The translations under genes and the position numbers were made by a program. A DNA stretch of 64,000 nucleotides from Bradyrhizobium sp. CER78 (GTDB taxonomy: Bacteria; Pseudomonadota; Alphaproteobacteria; Rhizobiales; Xanthobacteraceae): the NCBI RefSeq assembly GCF_029846235.1, contig NZ_JARVWP010000010.1, forward strand, positions 124,001-188,000, read 5' to 3'. This document shows positions 52,702 through 60,583 of the stretch, piece by piece. The notes beneath the pieces are model-generated. The model did not search any database and was not told the DNA's origin. It saw only the letters and a list, made by a program, of their open reading frames with translations. Position 1 is the stretch's first letter; every line of letters begins with the position of its first letter.

Positions 52702-53679
52702 CTATCGTTCCCTGCTGAGGCGAGGATTAAGCACATCCGTCAGGCCATCACCGATCAAGTTCAGTGAAAGCACGGTCAGAACGATGACCAGGCCAGGCAA
52801 CGCGGTGAGATACCATGCCGTTCTGATCAATTCGCGCCCGGAGCCGATCATGCTGCCCCAGCTCACGACATTCGGGTCCCCCAGTCCGAGGAATGACAGT
52901 GCCGCTTCCATCAGGATTGCGGTTGCGACCATCACCGATGTGGTGACGATAATGGCCGGGAGCGCATTCGGCAGGATCTCGCGAACGACGATGCGGGTGT
53001 CGCTGAAGCCGAGCGAGCGCGCCGCCATGACGAATTCCTTCTCACGCAGCACCCGAAACTCGGCGCGGACCAGCCGTGCGATGGTGGGCCATGTGACGAG
53101 CCCGATTGCCCAGGTTACCGTTGCTATCGAGGGCTGCGCGATCGCGACCAGTACGACGAGCAGGATAAAGCTCGGAACGGTCTGGAACAGCTCGATGACC
53201 CGGACCAGGATGTCGTCGATGAGGCCGCCTCGATAACCAGCGACGGCGCCCACCGCGATGCCGATCGTGACACCAATCGTCGTGGCGACAAATCCGATCA
53301 GGAGCGAGATTCGCGCGCCATGCATGAGGCCGGCGGCGACGTCGCGGCCCAGAGAGTCGGTTCCAAGAGGGTATGCAAGATCCTGTCCGGGCCATAGCAG
53401 CGGTCGAGCCACCATCGAGAGGGGATCGCCAGGATAAAGAAGCGGCGCGAACACAGCCGCGGCGATGATCACCAGCAACAGCGTCGCGCCGGCGACGAGA
53501 GACGGATTTCGCCTGAGGCGACTGAACAATTGCGATCGCGATTGGCTCGCGTCGGTAGCGATCACATGCGTGTCCGGTGCGTGAACGTTCGGCCATTCGG
53601 GGCGCTCTGGCGCGGTTAGTGGCCGATCATCAGCGGCCCGTTCGGCCGAATGTGTGGAGTCGAGGGCGGCGTCGGTCAT
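52702..53679 (-). CDS. DppC-type ABC permease
   Basis: A 325-residue permease. A polar N terminus of about 60 residues precedes the first membrane helix. YPLGTDSLGRDVAAGLMHGARISLLIG is the DppC block and LVRAEFRVLREKEFVMAARSLG the coupling loop. ALSFLGLGDPN near the end is standard. It starts two bases after the DppB-type stop and pairs with that protein. Confidence 0.92.
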   Translation of the reverse strand: MTDAALDSTHSAERAADDRPLTAPERPEWPNVHAPDTHVIATDASQSRSQLFSRLRRNPSLVAGATLLLVIIAAAVFAPLLYPGDPLSMVARPLLWPGQDLAYPLGTDSLGRDVAAGLMHGARISLLIGFVATTIGVTIGIAVGAVAGYRGGLIDDILVRVIELFQTVPSFILLVVLVAIAQPSIATVTWAIGLVTWPTIARLVRAEFRVLREKEFVMAARSLGFSDTRIVVREILPNALPAIIVTTSVMVATAILMEAALSFLGLGDPNVVSWGSMIGSGRELIRTAWYLTALPGLVIVLTVLSLNLIGDGLTDVLNPRLSRER

Positions 53680-53681
53680 GG

Positions 53682-54668
53682 TCAGCGAGTCTCGATGCGA
53701 GGGTCGAGCCAGGCCTGCACGAGATCAACCGTCATGTTTGCGATGATCACGAGCAGGGAGGAGAGCAGGAGGATTCCGAGGAGCACGCTGAAGTCGCGGC
53801 TCATCACGGCCTCGAAGGCGAGGCGGCCGAGGCCGGGCCAGCTGTACACGGTCTCGACCACCACTGCGCCGCCTAGCAGGCCTCCGAAGTGCATGCCGGC
53901 GACCGTGGTGACCGGCAATAAGGCGTTGCGTAGTACATGGCGCACCGTGATCGTGAGCGGAGAGAGCCCTTTCGCGGCGGCCGTGCGCACATAGTCCTGC
54001 GCCTGAGCCTCCAGCATGGCGGCGCGGGCAAGCCGGGAATAGATCGCGATGTAGAACAGCGAGAGCGAGAGGGCGGGAAGAACCATGTAGCGGGCGCGGT
54101 CGATCAGCAGATCGAAGCCGCTGAGGTTCGCGCCGATCGTGGCGGCACCGCCGCTCGGCAACCAGCCCAGCTTGACGGAAAATAGCAGGATCAGCATCAG
54201 GCCGATCCAGAAGCGGGGTATCGAGTAGAGCAGCGTGACCACGATTGAGATCAGGCGATCCGGCCAACGGCCGGCGAACGTCGCCATCACGATGCCAAGC
54301 GCAATGCCGCCGGCGAGGGCGATGACGAGCGCGGTTGCCATCAGGGCCACCGTGCCGGGCAGTCGCTGACCGATGATGTCGGCGACCGGAAGATTGTAGC
54401 GCGGTGAGTAGCCAAGGCTCAAATGGGCAAGGTTATCGAGATAAGCTGCAAGCTGCAGCAGGATCGGCTGATCGAGGCCGAAACGGCTGCGCAGCGCCGC
54501 CACCGTTTCCATCGTCGCCGATCCGGACTCGCCGGCAAGGACATCGGCGGCATCTCCCGGCGCGAGCTGCAGCAGAAAAAAATTGATGACGACGATTCCG
54601 ATCACCGTCGGGATCGCCTGCCAGATCGTCCGGCGAAAAGTCTTTCCGATGCGCTGGATGCTCGACAT
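53682..54668 (-). CDS. DppB-type ABC permease
   Basis: A 328-residue permease. FFLLQLAPGDAADVLAGESG and GLDQPILLQLAAYLDNLAHLSLGYS form the periplasmic loop region; ARAAMLEAQAQDYVRTAAAKGL is the coupling loop, followed by GGLLGGAVVVETVYSWPGLG. It is the first gene of the minus-strand importer operon and diverges from the SsuD-like gene. The gap of about 110-205 bp between starts should hold promoters for both. Confidence 0.92.
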   Translation of the reverse strand: MSSIQRIGKTFRRTIWQAIPTVIGIVVINFFLLQLAPGDAADVLAGESGSATMETVAALRSRFGLDQPILLQLAAYLDNLAHLSLGYSPRYNLPVADIIGQRLPGTVALMATALVIALAGGIALGIVMATFAGRWPDRLISIVVTLLYSIPRFWIGLMLILLFSVKLGWLPSGGAATIGANLSGFDLLIDRARYMVLPALSLSLFYIAIYSRLARAAMLEAQAQDYVRTAAAKGLSPLTITVRHVLRNALLPVTTVAGMHFGGLLGGAVVVETVYSWPGLGRLAFEAVMSRDFSVLLGILLLSSLLVIIANMTVDLVQAWLDPRIETR

Positions 54669-54780
54669 GTTTCTTCTAACTTCCGTGTCGTGTCGAAAAG
54701 ATGTGTTTGCTCAAGCCGTCGTTCTTCGCGCGGTAAGCGCGCGGAGACACTCCACGAGGAGAGAGGAGACGCCGTTGACA

Positions 54781-56082
54781 ATGCCGATGCGCGTCGCCAA
54801 CGTCGACGCATTCGCGTGCGATCGTATCGATGTTGCGGATGCTCCACGGACGGCACGTATCACCACGACGGACATGAATATGACCATAGTGCACAAGCCG
54901 GGTGACATCGTTAGCTGGCCGGTCTTTTCCAGCCCCAGCCAGTTTCCGGAAAGTCCTTTGTCGAGGGCGCTGCAACAGCCGCTGCTGCTTGGCTTGTTCC
55001 TGCCGATCCAGGCGGGTGGCTGGAGCGCGTCGACCCTGTCGCGCTCGACGACGTGGACGTTCGACTACAATCGCGATCTCACGCTCAGCGCGGAGTCCTT
55101 CGGCTTCGATCTCGTGTTCGCGCTGTCGCAATGGCTGCCGAAGGGCGGCTACGGTGGTGTCTTTACGGGCGAAGCGCTCGATTCGTTCATCACTACCGCT
55201 TCGCTTGCCGCTGTCACGTCGCGGATCATGCTGATCTCGACTATCCACGTGCTCTACGGGCCGATCCATCCCCTGCATCTCGCCAAATACGGTGCCACGC
55301 TGGATCATATTTCGGGAGGGCGCTGGGGGATCAATGTCGTGACCGGCCATCGCGCAATCGAGCACGAAGCATTCGGCTGGAACCAGATCGAGCATGACAG
55401 GCGCTACGAACTGGCGGCCGAGTTTATCGAGGTGGTGCAGCGGCTGTGGGGCGACAAGGAGAACTTCTCTTTCGAGGGAGAATCTCCCTGGCGCCTGAGC
55501 AATGCGTTCGTGACACCCAAGCCGCGGTTCGGACGACCAATCCTGGTCAATGCGACGGGATCGGACGCCGGCATCGCGTTCGCGGGCCGCTATTCCGACA
55601 TCGTGTTCGTTACCAGCCCGGCGGGCTCGTCCTTTGCGAGTGCGATCGAAGCCCTGCCGGCACATGTCCAGCGCGTGAAGCAGTCGGCCATCGACGTCGG
55701 TCGCGAGGTGCGGACGCTGCTCAATCCGATGGTTGTCTGCCGGGAGACCGAGCGCGAGACCTGGCAGTATCACGACGCGATCGTCGATCACATCGATGCC
55801 GTCGCCAGCATGCAGAACTTTGCGAGCGATGCGCATGCCTGGAAGGGACGTGTCGGTGTCGATGCGCCGAAGCGCCGCGCTATCGGTGGCAATATCGAGG
55901 TGATCGGCACGCCCGAGCAGGTGGTGGAGCAGTTCATGCAACTCAAGAAGGCCGGGATCGACGGTCTCCAGCTCAGCTTCTTCGATTTCAAGCCTGATCT
56001 CGATTTCTTCGGACGCCGTGTGTTGCCATTGATGGAGCAGGCCGGGCTGCGCCATGCCGTGCCGAAGCTCGAGATTGGTTGA
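54781..56082 (+). CDS. SsuD/SfnG-like LLM flavin-dependent monooxygenase
   Basis: A bacterial-luciferase-like monooxygenase of up to 433 residues. The family part starts at LLLGLFLPIQAGGWSAST (about residue 67) with TTWTFDYNRDLTLSAESFGFD, then HISGGRWGINVVTGHRAIEHEAFGW and DRRYELAAEFIEVVQRLW. It is nearer to SsuD/SfnG and RutA-like enzymes than to NtaA. The start is uncertain: ATG 54781 has AGGAG 12 bases upstream, TTG 54775 has it at six, and ATG 54874 or 54880 would remove an unmatched N terminus. It diverges from the DppB-type gene and ends 17 bp from a convergent monooxygenase gene. Confidence 0.8.
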   Translation: MPMRVANVDAFACDRIDVADAPRTARITTTDMNMTIVHKPGDIVSWPVFSSPSQFPESPLSRALQQPLLLGLFLPIQAGGWSASTLSRSTTWTFDYNRDLTLSAESFGFDLVFALSQWLPKGGYGGVFTGEALDSFITTASLAAVTSRIMLISTIHVLYGPIHPLHLAKYGATLDHISGGRWGINVVTGHRAIEHEAFGWNQIEHDRRYELAAEFIEVVQRLWGDKENFSFEGESPWRLSNAFVTPKPRFGRPILVNATGSDAGIAFAGRYSDIVFVTSPAGSSFASAIEALPAHVQRVKQSAIDVGREVRTLLNPMVVCRETERETWQYHDAIVDHIDAVASMQNFASDAHAWKGRVGVDAPKRRAIGGNIEVIGTPEQVVEQFMQLKKAGIDGLQLSFFDFKPDLDFFGRRVLPLMEQAGLRHAVPKLEIG

Positions 56083-56099
56083 CCGGGTTTCCATGCGGG

Positions 56100-57497
56100 T
56101 CAGGCGGAGGCTGCTTTAGGCGTTCGCCCCGCCGCGGACGGCCGGAAGCTCGCGGCAGGATGCGACAAGGGCAGGCGTGCCCGACCGGTGCCGAACACCT
56201 TCTCCCGCAACGTGCCCGGAGCGTATTCGGTCTTGTAGACACCGCGCCGCTGCAATTCCGGGACGACGAGTTCGGCGAAATCCTGATATCCGCCGGGCGT
56301 CACGGCATAGCTGAGGTTGAAGCCGTCGATACCGGTCTCGCCGACCCAGGCCTGCAGTTCGTCGGCGACTTCGGCGGGTGAGCCAACGATGACCGGACCG
56401 CGGCCGCCGATGCCGTTGTGTTCGATGATCTCGCGGATGGTCCAGGGGCGCTCGCTCCTGGAGAAGGAATCGATCATCGAAGTGACCGCGTTGTCCTTCT
56501 TCACGGTCGGAAACGGGTCGTCCAGGCTATAGCGGGACAGGTCGATCCCGGTCCAGCCCGACAGCAATGCGAGCGAGCCTTTGGGGTCAATATAGCGCTG
56601 ATAGTCGCGGTATTTGGCTTCCGCGGCGACACGGGTCTCGGCGACAATCGCGGTCGTCAGGGCATAGAAGCGGATATCGTGCTCGTCGCGGCCGAACGCC
56701 CGCGCGCGTGCCCGCGTCTCGGCGACATTGGCCGCGGTGCGCGCCTTGGAGTGCTCCCCAAGGAATACCGCTTCGGCATGCCGGGCGGCGAAATCCTTGC
56801 CGCGATTGGAGGCGCCTGCCTGGAATAGGAACGGCGTCCGTTGCGGAGAGGGATGGGCGAGGTGGATGGCGTCGACCTTGAAATGCGCGCCGTGGTGATG
56901 AACTTTGCGGATGTGGTGCGGATCCGCGATCACGCCCTTGATGGGGTCGACGACAATGGCCTCGTCGTCCCAGCTACCCTCCCAAAGTGCATAAACCGCA
57001 TCGAGGAATTCGTCGGCAAGATCGTAGCGGGGGTCGTGCGGCATGATGTTGTCGCGGCCGACCGCACGTGATGCCGCGTTGGAATAGCCGGTCACGATGT
57101 TCCAGGCGACGCGCCCCTTGGTCAGATGATCGAGGGTCGAGAAGCGGCGCGCGAGCGTGAAGGGCGGCTCATACGATACGGGTGCCGTGACGCCGATGCC
57201 GAGATGCTCCGTGACATGCGCCATGGCCGAGACCAGCAGCATAGGATCGAGCTTCGGAATCTGCGCGCCGCTGCGCAGCGCCGCATCGGCCGTTCCGGCA
57301 TAAACGTCGTGAATGCCGATGCCGTCGGCGATGAAGATCGAGTCGAACTTGCCGGCTTCGAGAATGCGCGCCACGTCCGTCCAGTAATCAAGCGTATCGA
57401 AGTCCAGCGAGCGGTCGTCCGGATGGCGCCATAGCCCGGGAGAAAGGTGAACCGGGCTGAAGATGGCGAAGCCGTTGACCTGGATTTGCTTGGGCAC
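56100..57497 (-). CDS. NtaA/SnaA/DszA-family FMNH2-dependent monooxygenase
   Basis: A 465-residue LLM monooxygenase similar to the one at 10408. IQVNGFAIFSPVHLSPGLWRHPDDRS, then GRVAWNIVTGYSNAASRAVG and PELQRRGVYKTEYAPGTLREKVFG define the NtaA/DszA group. It follows the DszC-like gene by 15 bp and is the last gene of a three-gene operon (binding protein, DszC-like, NtaA-like). Pairing of DszC- and DszA-type enzymes is the arrangement used for stepwise oxidation of organosulfur rings. No DszB-type desulfinase is present. Confidence 0.88.
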   Translation of the reverse strand: MPKQIQVNGFAIFSPVHLSPGLWRHPDDRSLDFDTLDYWTDVARILEAGKFDSIFIADGIGIHDVYAGTADAALRSGAQIPKLDPMLLVSAMAHVTEHLGIGVTAPVSYEPPFTLARRFSTLDHLTKGRVAWNIVTGYSNAASRAVGRDNIMPHDPRYDLADEFLDAVYALWEGSWDDEAIVVDPIKGVIADPHHIRKVHHHGAHFKVDAIHLAHPSPQRTPFLFQAGASNRGKDFAARHAEAVFLGEHSKARTAANVAETRARARAFGRDEHDIRFYALTTAIVAETRVAAEAKYRDYQRYIDPKGSLALLSGWTGIDLSRYSLDDPFPTVKKDNAVTSMIDSFSRSERPWTIREIIEHNGIGGRGPVIVGSPAEVADELQAWVGETGIDGFNLSYAVTPGGYQDFAELVVPELQRRGVYKTEYAPGTLREKVFGTGRARLPLSHPAASFRPSAAGRTPKAASA

Positions 57498-57512
57498 GAG
57501 GGGCTTTCTCAG

Positions 57513-58694
57513 CTACTGGAATGTGGACGGCTCGGGATGGACGCCAGTCAGAAACCAGTTCCCAACGTTGCGCGTCTTGTATTCGGCGGGATTGTGCAGC
57601 GTGTGGATGCGGACATTGCGCCAGAAGCGGTCATAGCCATTGGCAATGGTAGCGGAGCGTGCACCCATCACCTCGAAGATGCGGCTGGTCACATCAAGCG
57701 CGACCTCACCGGCATGGGCATTGGCGCCGGCAATCACGACCGCGGCCTCGCCGCGCTCCTGGGGCGTCAGATCGCGGCCGCGCGACCAGACCCGATCGAG
57801 CGTCGCGGCCGCCTCATCCGCGAGCAGCGTGGCGGCCCTCACGCGCGTATAAAGCTCGCCATAGACCCGTCTGACCCAGGGATCATCGGTGTGCTTTTCA
57901 ACGCCCGAATGAAGCCAGGGGCGGGACGTTTCCCGCGTATAGTCGCGCGCGGTGATCAGCGCGCCCTGCGCGCTGCCGATGAAGACGTTCAGCAGGGTGC
58001 TCTGCTGCAGGAAGGGCGTTACGGTCTGATAGGGACGGCCGCCGTCAGGCTTGTGGTCGAACACCTCGTTTCGATGAATCCGGACCCCGGTGTAGGTGAC
58101 GCGCCCGCTTCCGGTTTGGCGCTGGCCGAAGCCGTCCCAATCGTTCTCGATCCGGATGCCGTCCCGGTTTGCCGGAATGGCCGCAAAGCTCCGTGCATTG
58201 GTGTCGCGGTCTTCCCAGGCGACCTGCAGATAGTCCGCGATATGCGATCCTGATGTGAACGGACGAAACCCGTCCAATATGTAGCCATCGGCATCGCGGC
58301 GACCGAACAGGCTCTTCGAGAAGCTGTTTGCGGTATTGCCCCAGAACCAGTTGCCGGCAGCAGACCGCCGGAAGATATCGGCAGCCTGCTCGGCCGTGCC
58401 GCGCAGATGGGCGGCATGCTGGGAGCCGAAGTGGTAGCCGTAGAGGTGTCCCAGGGCACCGTCCACTTTGGCAAACTCACGGGCGATCTTCAGCGCGGTC
58501 GACCAGCGTTCGCCGGCGCCGCCGAATTGCGTCGGTATCAACAGGTTGAGAAGACCGCTCTCCTTCAGCAAGGCCAACTGCTCGAGCGGTTTGCCGCCGG
58601 CACGATCGCGCTCGGCGGCGTCGCGCGCGAAGATCTCGCGCAACCGCGCTGCCTTGGCGAAATGGGGATTTGATGTATCGAGATCGAAGCTCAT
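57513..58694 (-). CDS. DszC-like flavin monooxygenase, acyl-CoA dehydrogenase fold
   Basis: A 393-residue protein, less similar to the copies at 8673 and 42919 than they are to each other. LNLLIPTQFGGAGERW, the segment FWGNTANSFSKSLFGRRDADGYILDGFRPFTSGSH and IENDWDGFGQRQTGSGRVTY resemble DszC and related sulfur-oxidising flavoenzymes. ATG 58694 begins the conserved region. It lies between the peptide-type binding-protein gene (19 bp upstream) and the NtaA-like gene (15 bp downstream). Confidence 0.83.
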   Translation of the reverse strand: MSFDLDTSNPHFAKAARLREIFARDAAERDRAGGKPLEQLALLKESGLLNLLIPTQFGGAGERWSTALKIAREFAKVDGALGHLYGYHFGSQHAAHLRGTAEQAADIFRRSAAGNWFWGNTANSFSKSLFGRRDADGYILDGFRPFTSGSHIADYLQVAWEDRDTNARSFAAIPANRDGIRIENDWDGFGQRQTGSGRVTYTGVRIHRNEVFDHKPDGGRPYQTVTPFLQQSTLLNVFIGSAQGALITARDYTRETSRPWLHSGVEKHTDDPWVRRVYGELYTRVRAATLLADEAAATLDRVWSRGRDLTPQERGEAAVVIAGANAHAGEVALDVTSRIFEVMGARSATIANGYDRFWRNVRIHTLHNPAEYKTRNVGNWFLTGVHPEPSTFQ

Positions 58695-58713
58695 GAGGAT
58701 ATCCCGTGCGAGA

Positions 58714-60321
58714 TCAGCTTTGCAGCCAGACGTCGGCAAAGTTGGCGGACGGTCCGTCGATCGTCGTGGTGTGATCGCGGACCTTGCGGTTGACGATGGT
58801 CAGGTTTGGTCCCGTCACCAGATTGATGTCGGGCAGGTCGGTCGCGACGATGACCTGGAAGGCGTAGAACAGCTCACGGCGCTTTGCCGGATCGCTTTCG
58901 ACGGCAGCCGCTTCCAGCAGCCGGTCGACCTCAGGGTTGCTGTAGCCCGATCCGTTTGAGAAGGGCACGCCGGGTTTGAAGTTCTTCGACCAGTACAGCC
59001 GCTGCACGCCGACCGTAGGATCGAACGAATGGCTCATGCCGTTGCTCATGAAGTCGAAGTCGCGGTTTGTGTAGGTGCGCTTGAACCAGGTCGGAACGTC
59101 CTGTGCGCGCAGCGTCACGCCGATGCCAATCGTGGAAAGCGCCTGGCGCGTGTAGGCGCCAAGTTGCTGATAGGTCTCGCCATAGGGCATGTAATCATGG
59201 AAAACCTTGAAGCGCGTACCGTCCGGACCGCGTGGCAAGCCTGCGGCATCGAGCAACGCTTCGGCCTTCTTGGGCGCGAATTCGTAGCGCGGAATCCCGG
59301 GATTGTGGAATTGCTTCAGCGCCGGGCTGATTGCAGCCGGTGCGCTCTGTGTCCATCCGTAGAAAACGATGCGGTTGATCGCGTCGCGGTCTACCGCGTG
59401 CGCGACGGCACGCCGGACCTCCGGCTTGGCAAAGTAGGGATTGGCGAGGTTGAACTCGAGCCGGTACACGATGGGCTGATAGTCATAGCCGCGTGTTTCG
59501 GTCAGGAGGTTCGGGTTGGCCTTGAGCGTCTCGATCTGCCCGAGCGGCACCGGCGTATCAGGCGCGTAGTGGATCTCCCCGGTCTCGAGTGCAGCCGCGC
59601 GGGCGTTGGCGTCGGCGATGAAGCGGATGACGATGCGGTCGAGATAGGGCTTGCCCGGATCCCAATAATTGGGATTGCGCTCCAGCACGATGTGGCTGCC
59701 TTGTTTCCATTCCTTGAAAACGAAGGGACCAGTGCCAATCGGCGCGCGTCCGTTGGGATTGGCCAGGGGATCGGTGCCCTCATAGATGTGTCGCGGTACG
59801 ATCGGTGATTCTGAGGCCGTGAGGGCAGCGAGCAGGTATGGCGCGGGCTTGTCGAGCACGATTTCCGCAACGTGCGGATCGGGCGTGCGCACCTCGCGTA
59901 CCGAGGACAGCGTACCGCGGCCGCGCGGATGATGCTGCTTGAGAAGCTCGATGGAGTGCGCGACGTCTGCCGACGTGAAGTCGCGGCCATCGTGCCACTT
60001 TACACCGCGCCGGAGCTCGAACCGATAGCTGAGCCCGTCTTCGCTCTTCTGCCAGCTGGTCGCGAGCTGCGGGCGGGGATTGAAGTCCAGATCGAAGGTG
60101 ACGAGCCCCTCGGTGACTTTTCCGCTCACGCGGGTGGTCGGGCCCGCGGTGTGCGTCAGGCTGACGAGGATGGGAGGCTCGGGCTGGATCACGACGTTCA
60201 GCGTTCCGCCATGCTTGCCTTCATCGGCCGCACGCGCCGAAGCCACCATTGGTCCGCCGACAAAGGCGCCGGAGGTCAACAGCAGAGCCTTTGTGATTTG
60301 CCGGCGCGTAAGCCAGTCCAT
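58714..60321 (-). CDS. Peptide-type (SBP_bac_5) ABC substrate-binding protein
   Basis: A 535-residue protein with a Tat-like signal (TRRQITKALLLTSGAFVGG, cut near ARA-AD). SPIVPRHIYEGTD, RAPIGTGPFVFKEW, RNPNYWDPGKPYLD and FDPTVGVQRLYWS tie it to the group at 23751, 49167 and 60584. ATG 60321 begins the signal peptide; the upstream frame has no ribosome site. It is the first gene of an operon with DszC-like and NtaA-like enzymes, with no permease or ATPase of its own. The divergent gene at 60584 is a paralogue, with 262 bp between them. Confidence 0.9.
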   Translation of the reverse strand: MDWLTRRQITKALLLTSGAFVGGPMVASARAADEGKHGGTLNVVIQPEPPILVSLTHTAGPTTRVSGKVTEGLVTFDLDFNPRPQLATSWQKSEDGLSYRFELRRGVKWHDGRDFTSADVAHSIELLKQHHPRGRGTLSSVREVRTPDPHVAEIVLDKPAPYLLAALTASESPIVPRHIYEGTDPLANPNGRAPIGTGPFVFKEWKQGSHIVLERNPNYWDPGKPYLDRIVIRFIADANARAAALETGEIHYAPDTPVPLGQIETLKANPNLLTETRGYDYQPIVYRLEFNLANPYFAKPEVRRAVAHAVDRDAINRIVFYGWTQSAPAAISPALKQFHNPGIPRYEFAPKKAEALLDAAGLPRGPDGTRFKVFHDYMPYGETYQQLGAYTRQALSTIGIGVTLRAQDVPTWFKRTYTNRDFDFMSNGMSHSFDPTVGVQRLYWSKNFKPGVPFSNGSGYSNPEVDRLLEAAAVESDPAKRRELFYAFQVIVATDLPDINLVTGPNLTIVNRKVRDHTTTIDGPSANFADVWLQS

Positions 60322-60583
60322 TGCCGATCGCACGTCAGTTGTGAACAACGCGTCGCAATAATCCACCTCGAGGTCCGACAATCAATCCTGCGGAGCAGTT
60401 CTCCGCATAATGAAAATTTTGCTGCTGCATGCGGGGCACGTCGCGCTCATGAACGTGCGCCGGTGCTGCGAACAACAAAAGCAAATTCTCTGCGAAACAT
60501 GATCAAGATTGAGGCGATACAACTTGCGTGGCGGATCCGGCGAGATGCTCTCTCCGTGCGCCGCGGTCTGACGCGGAGGCGCG

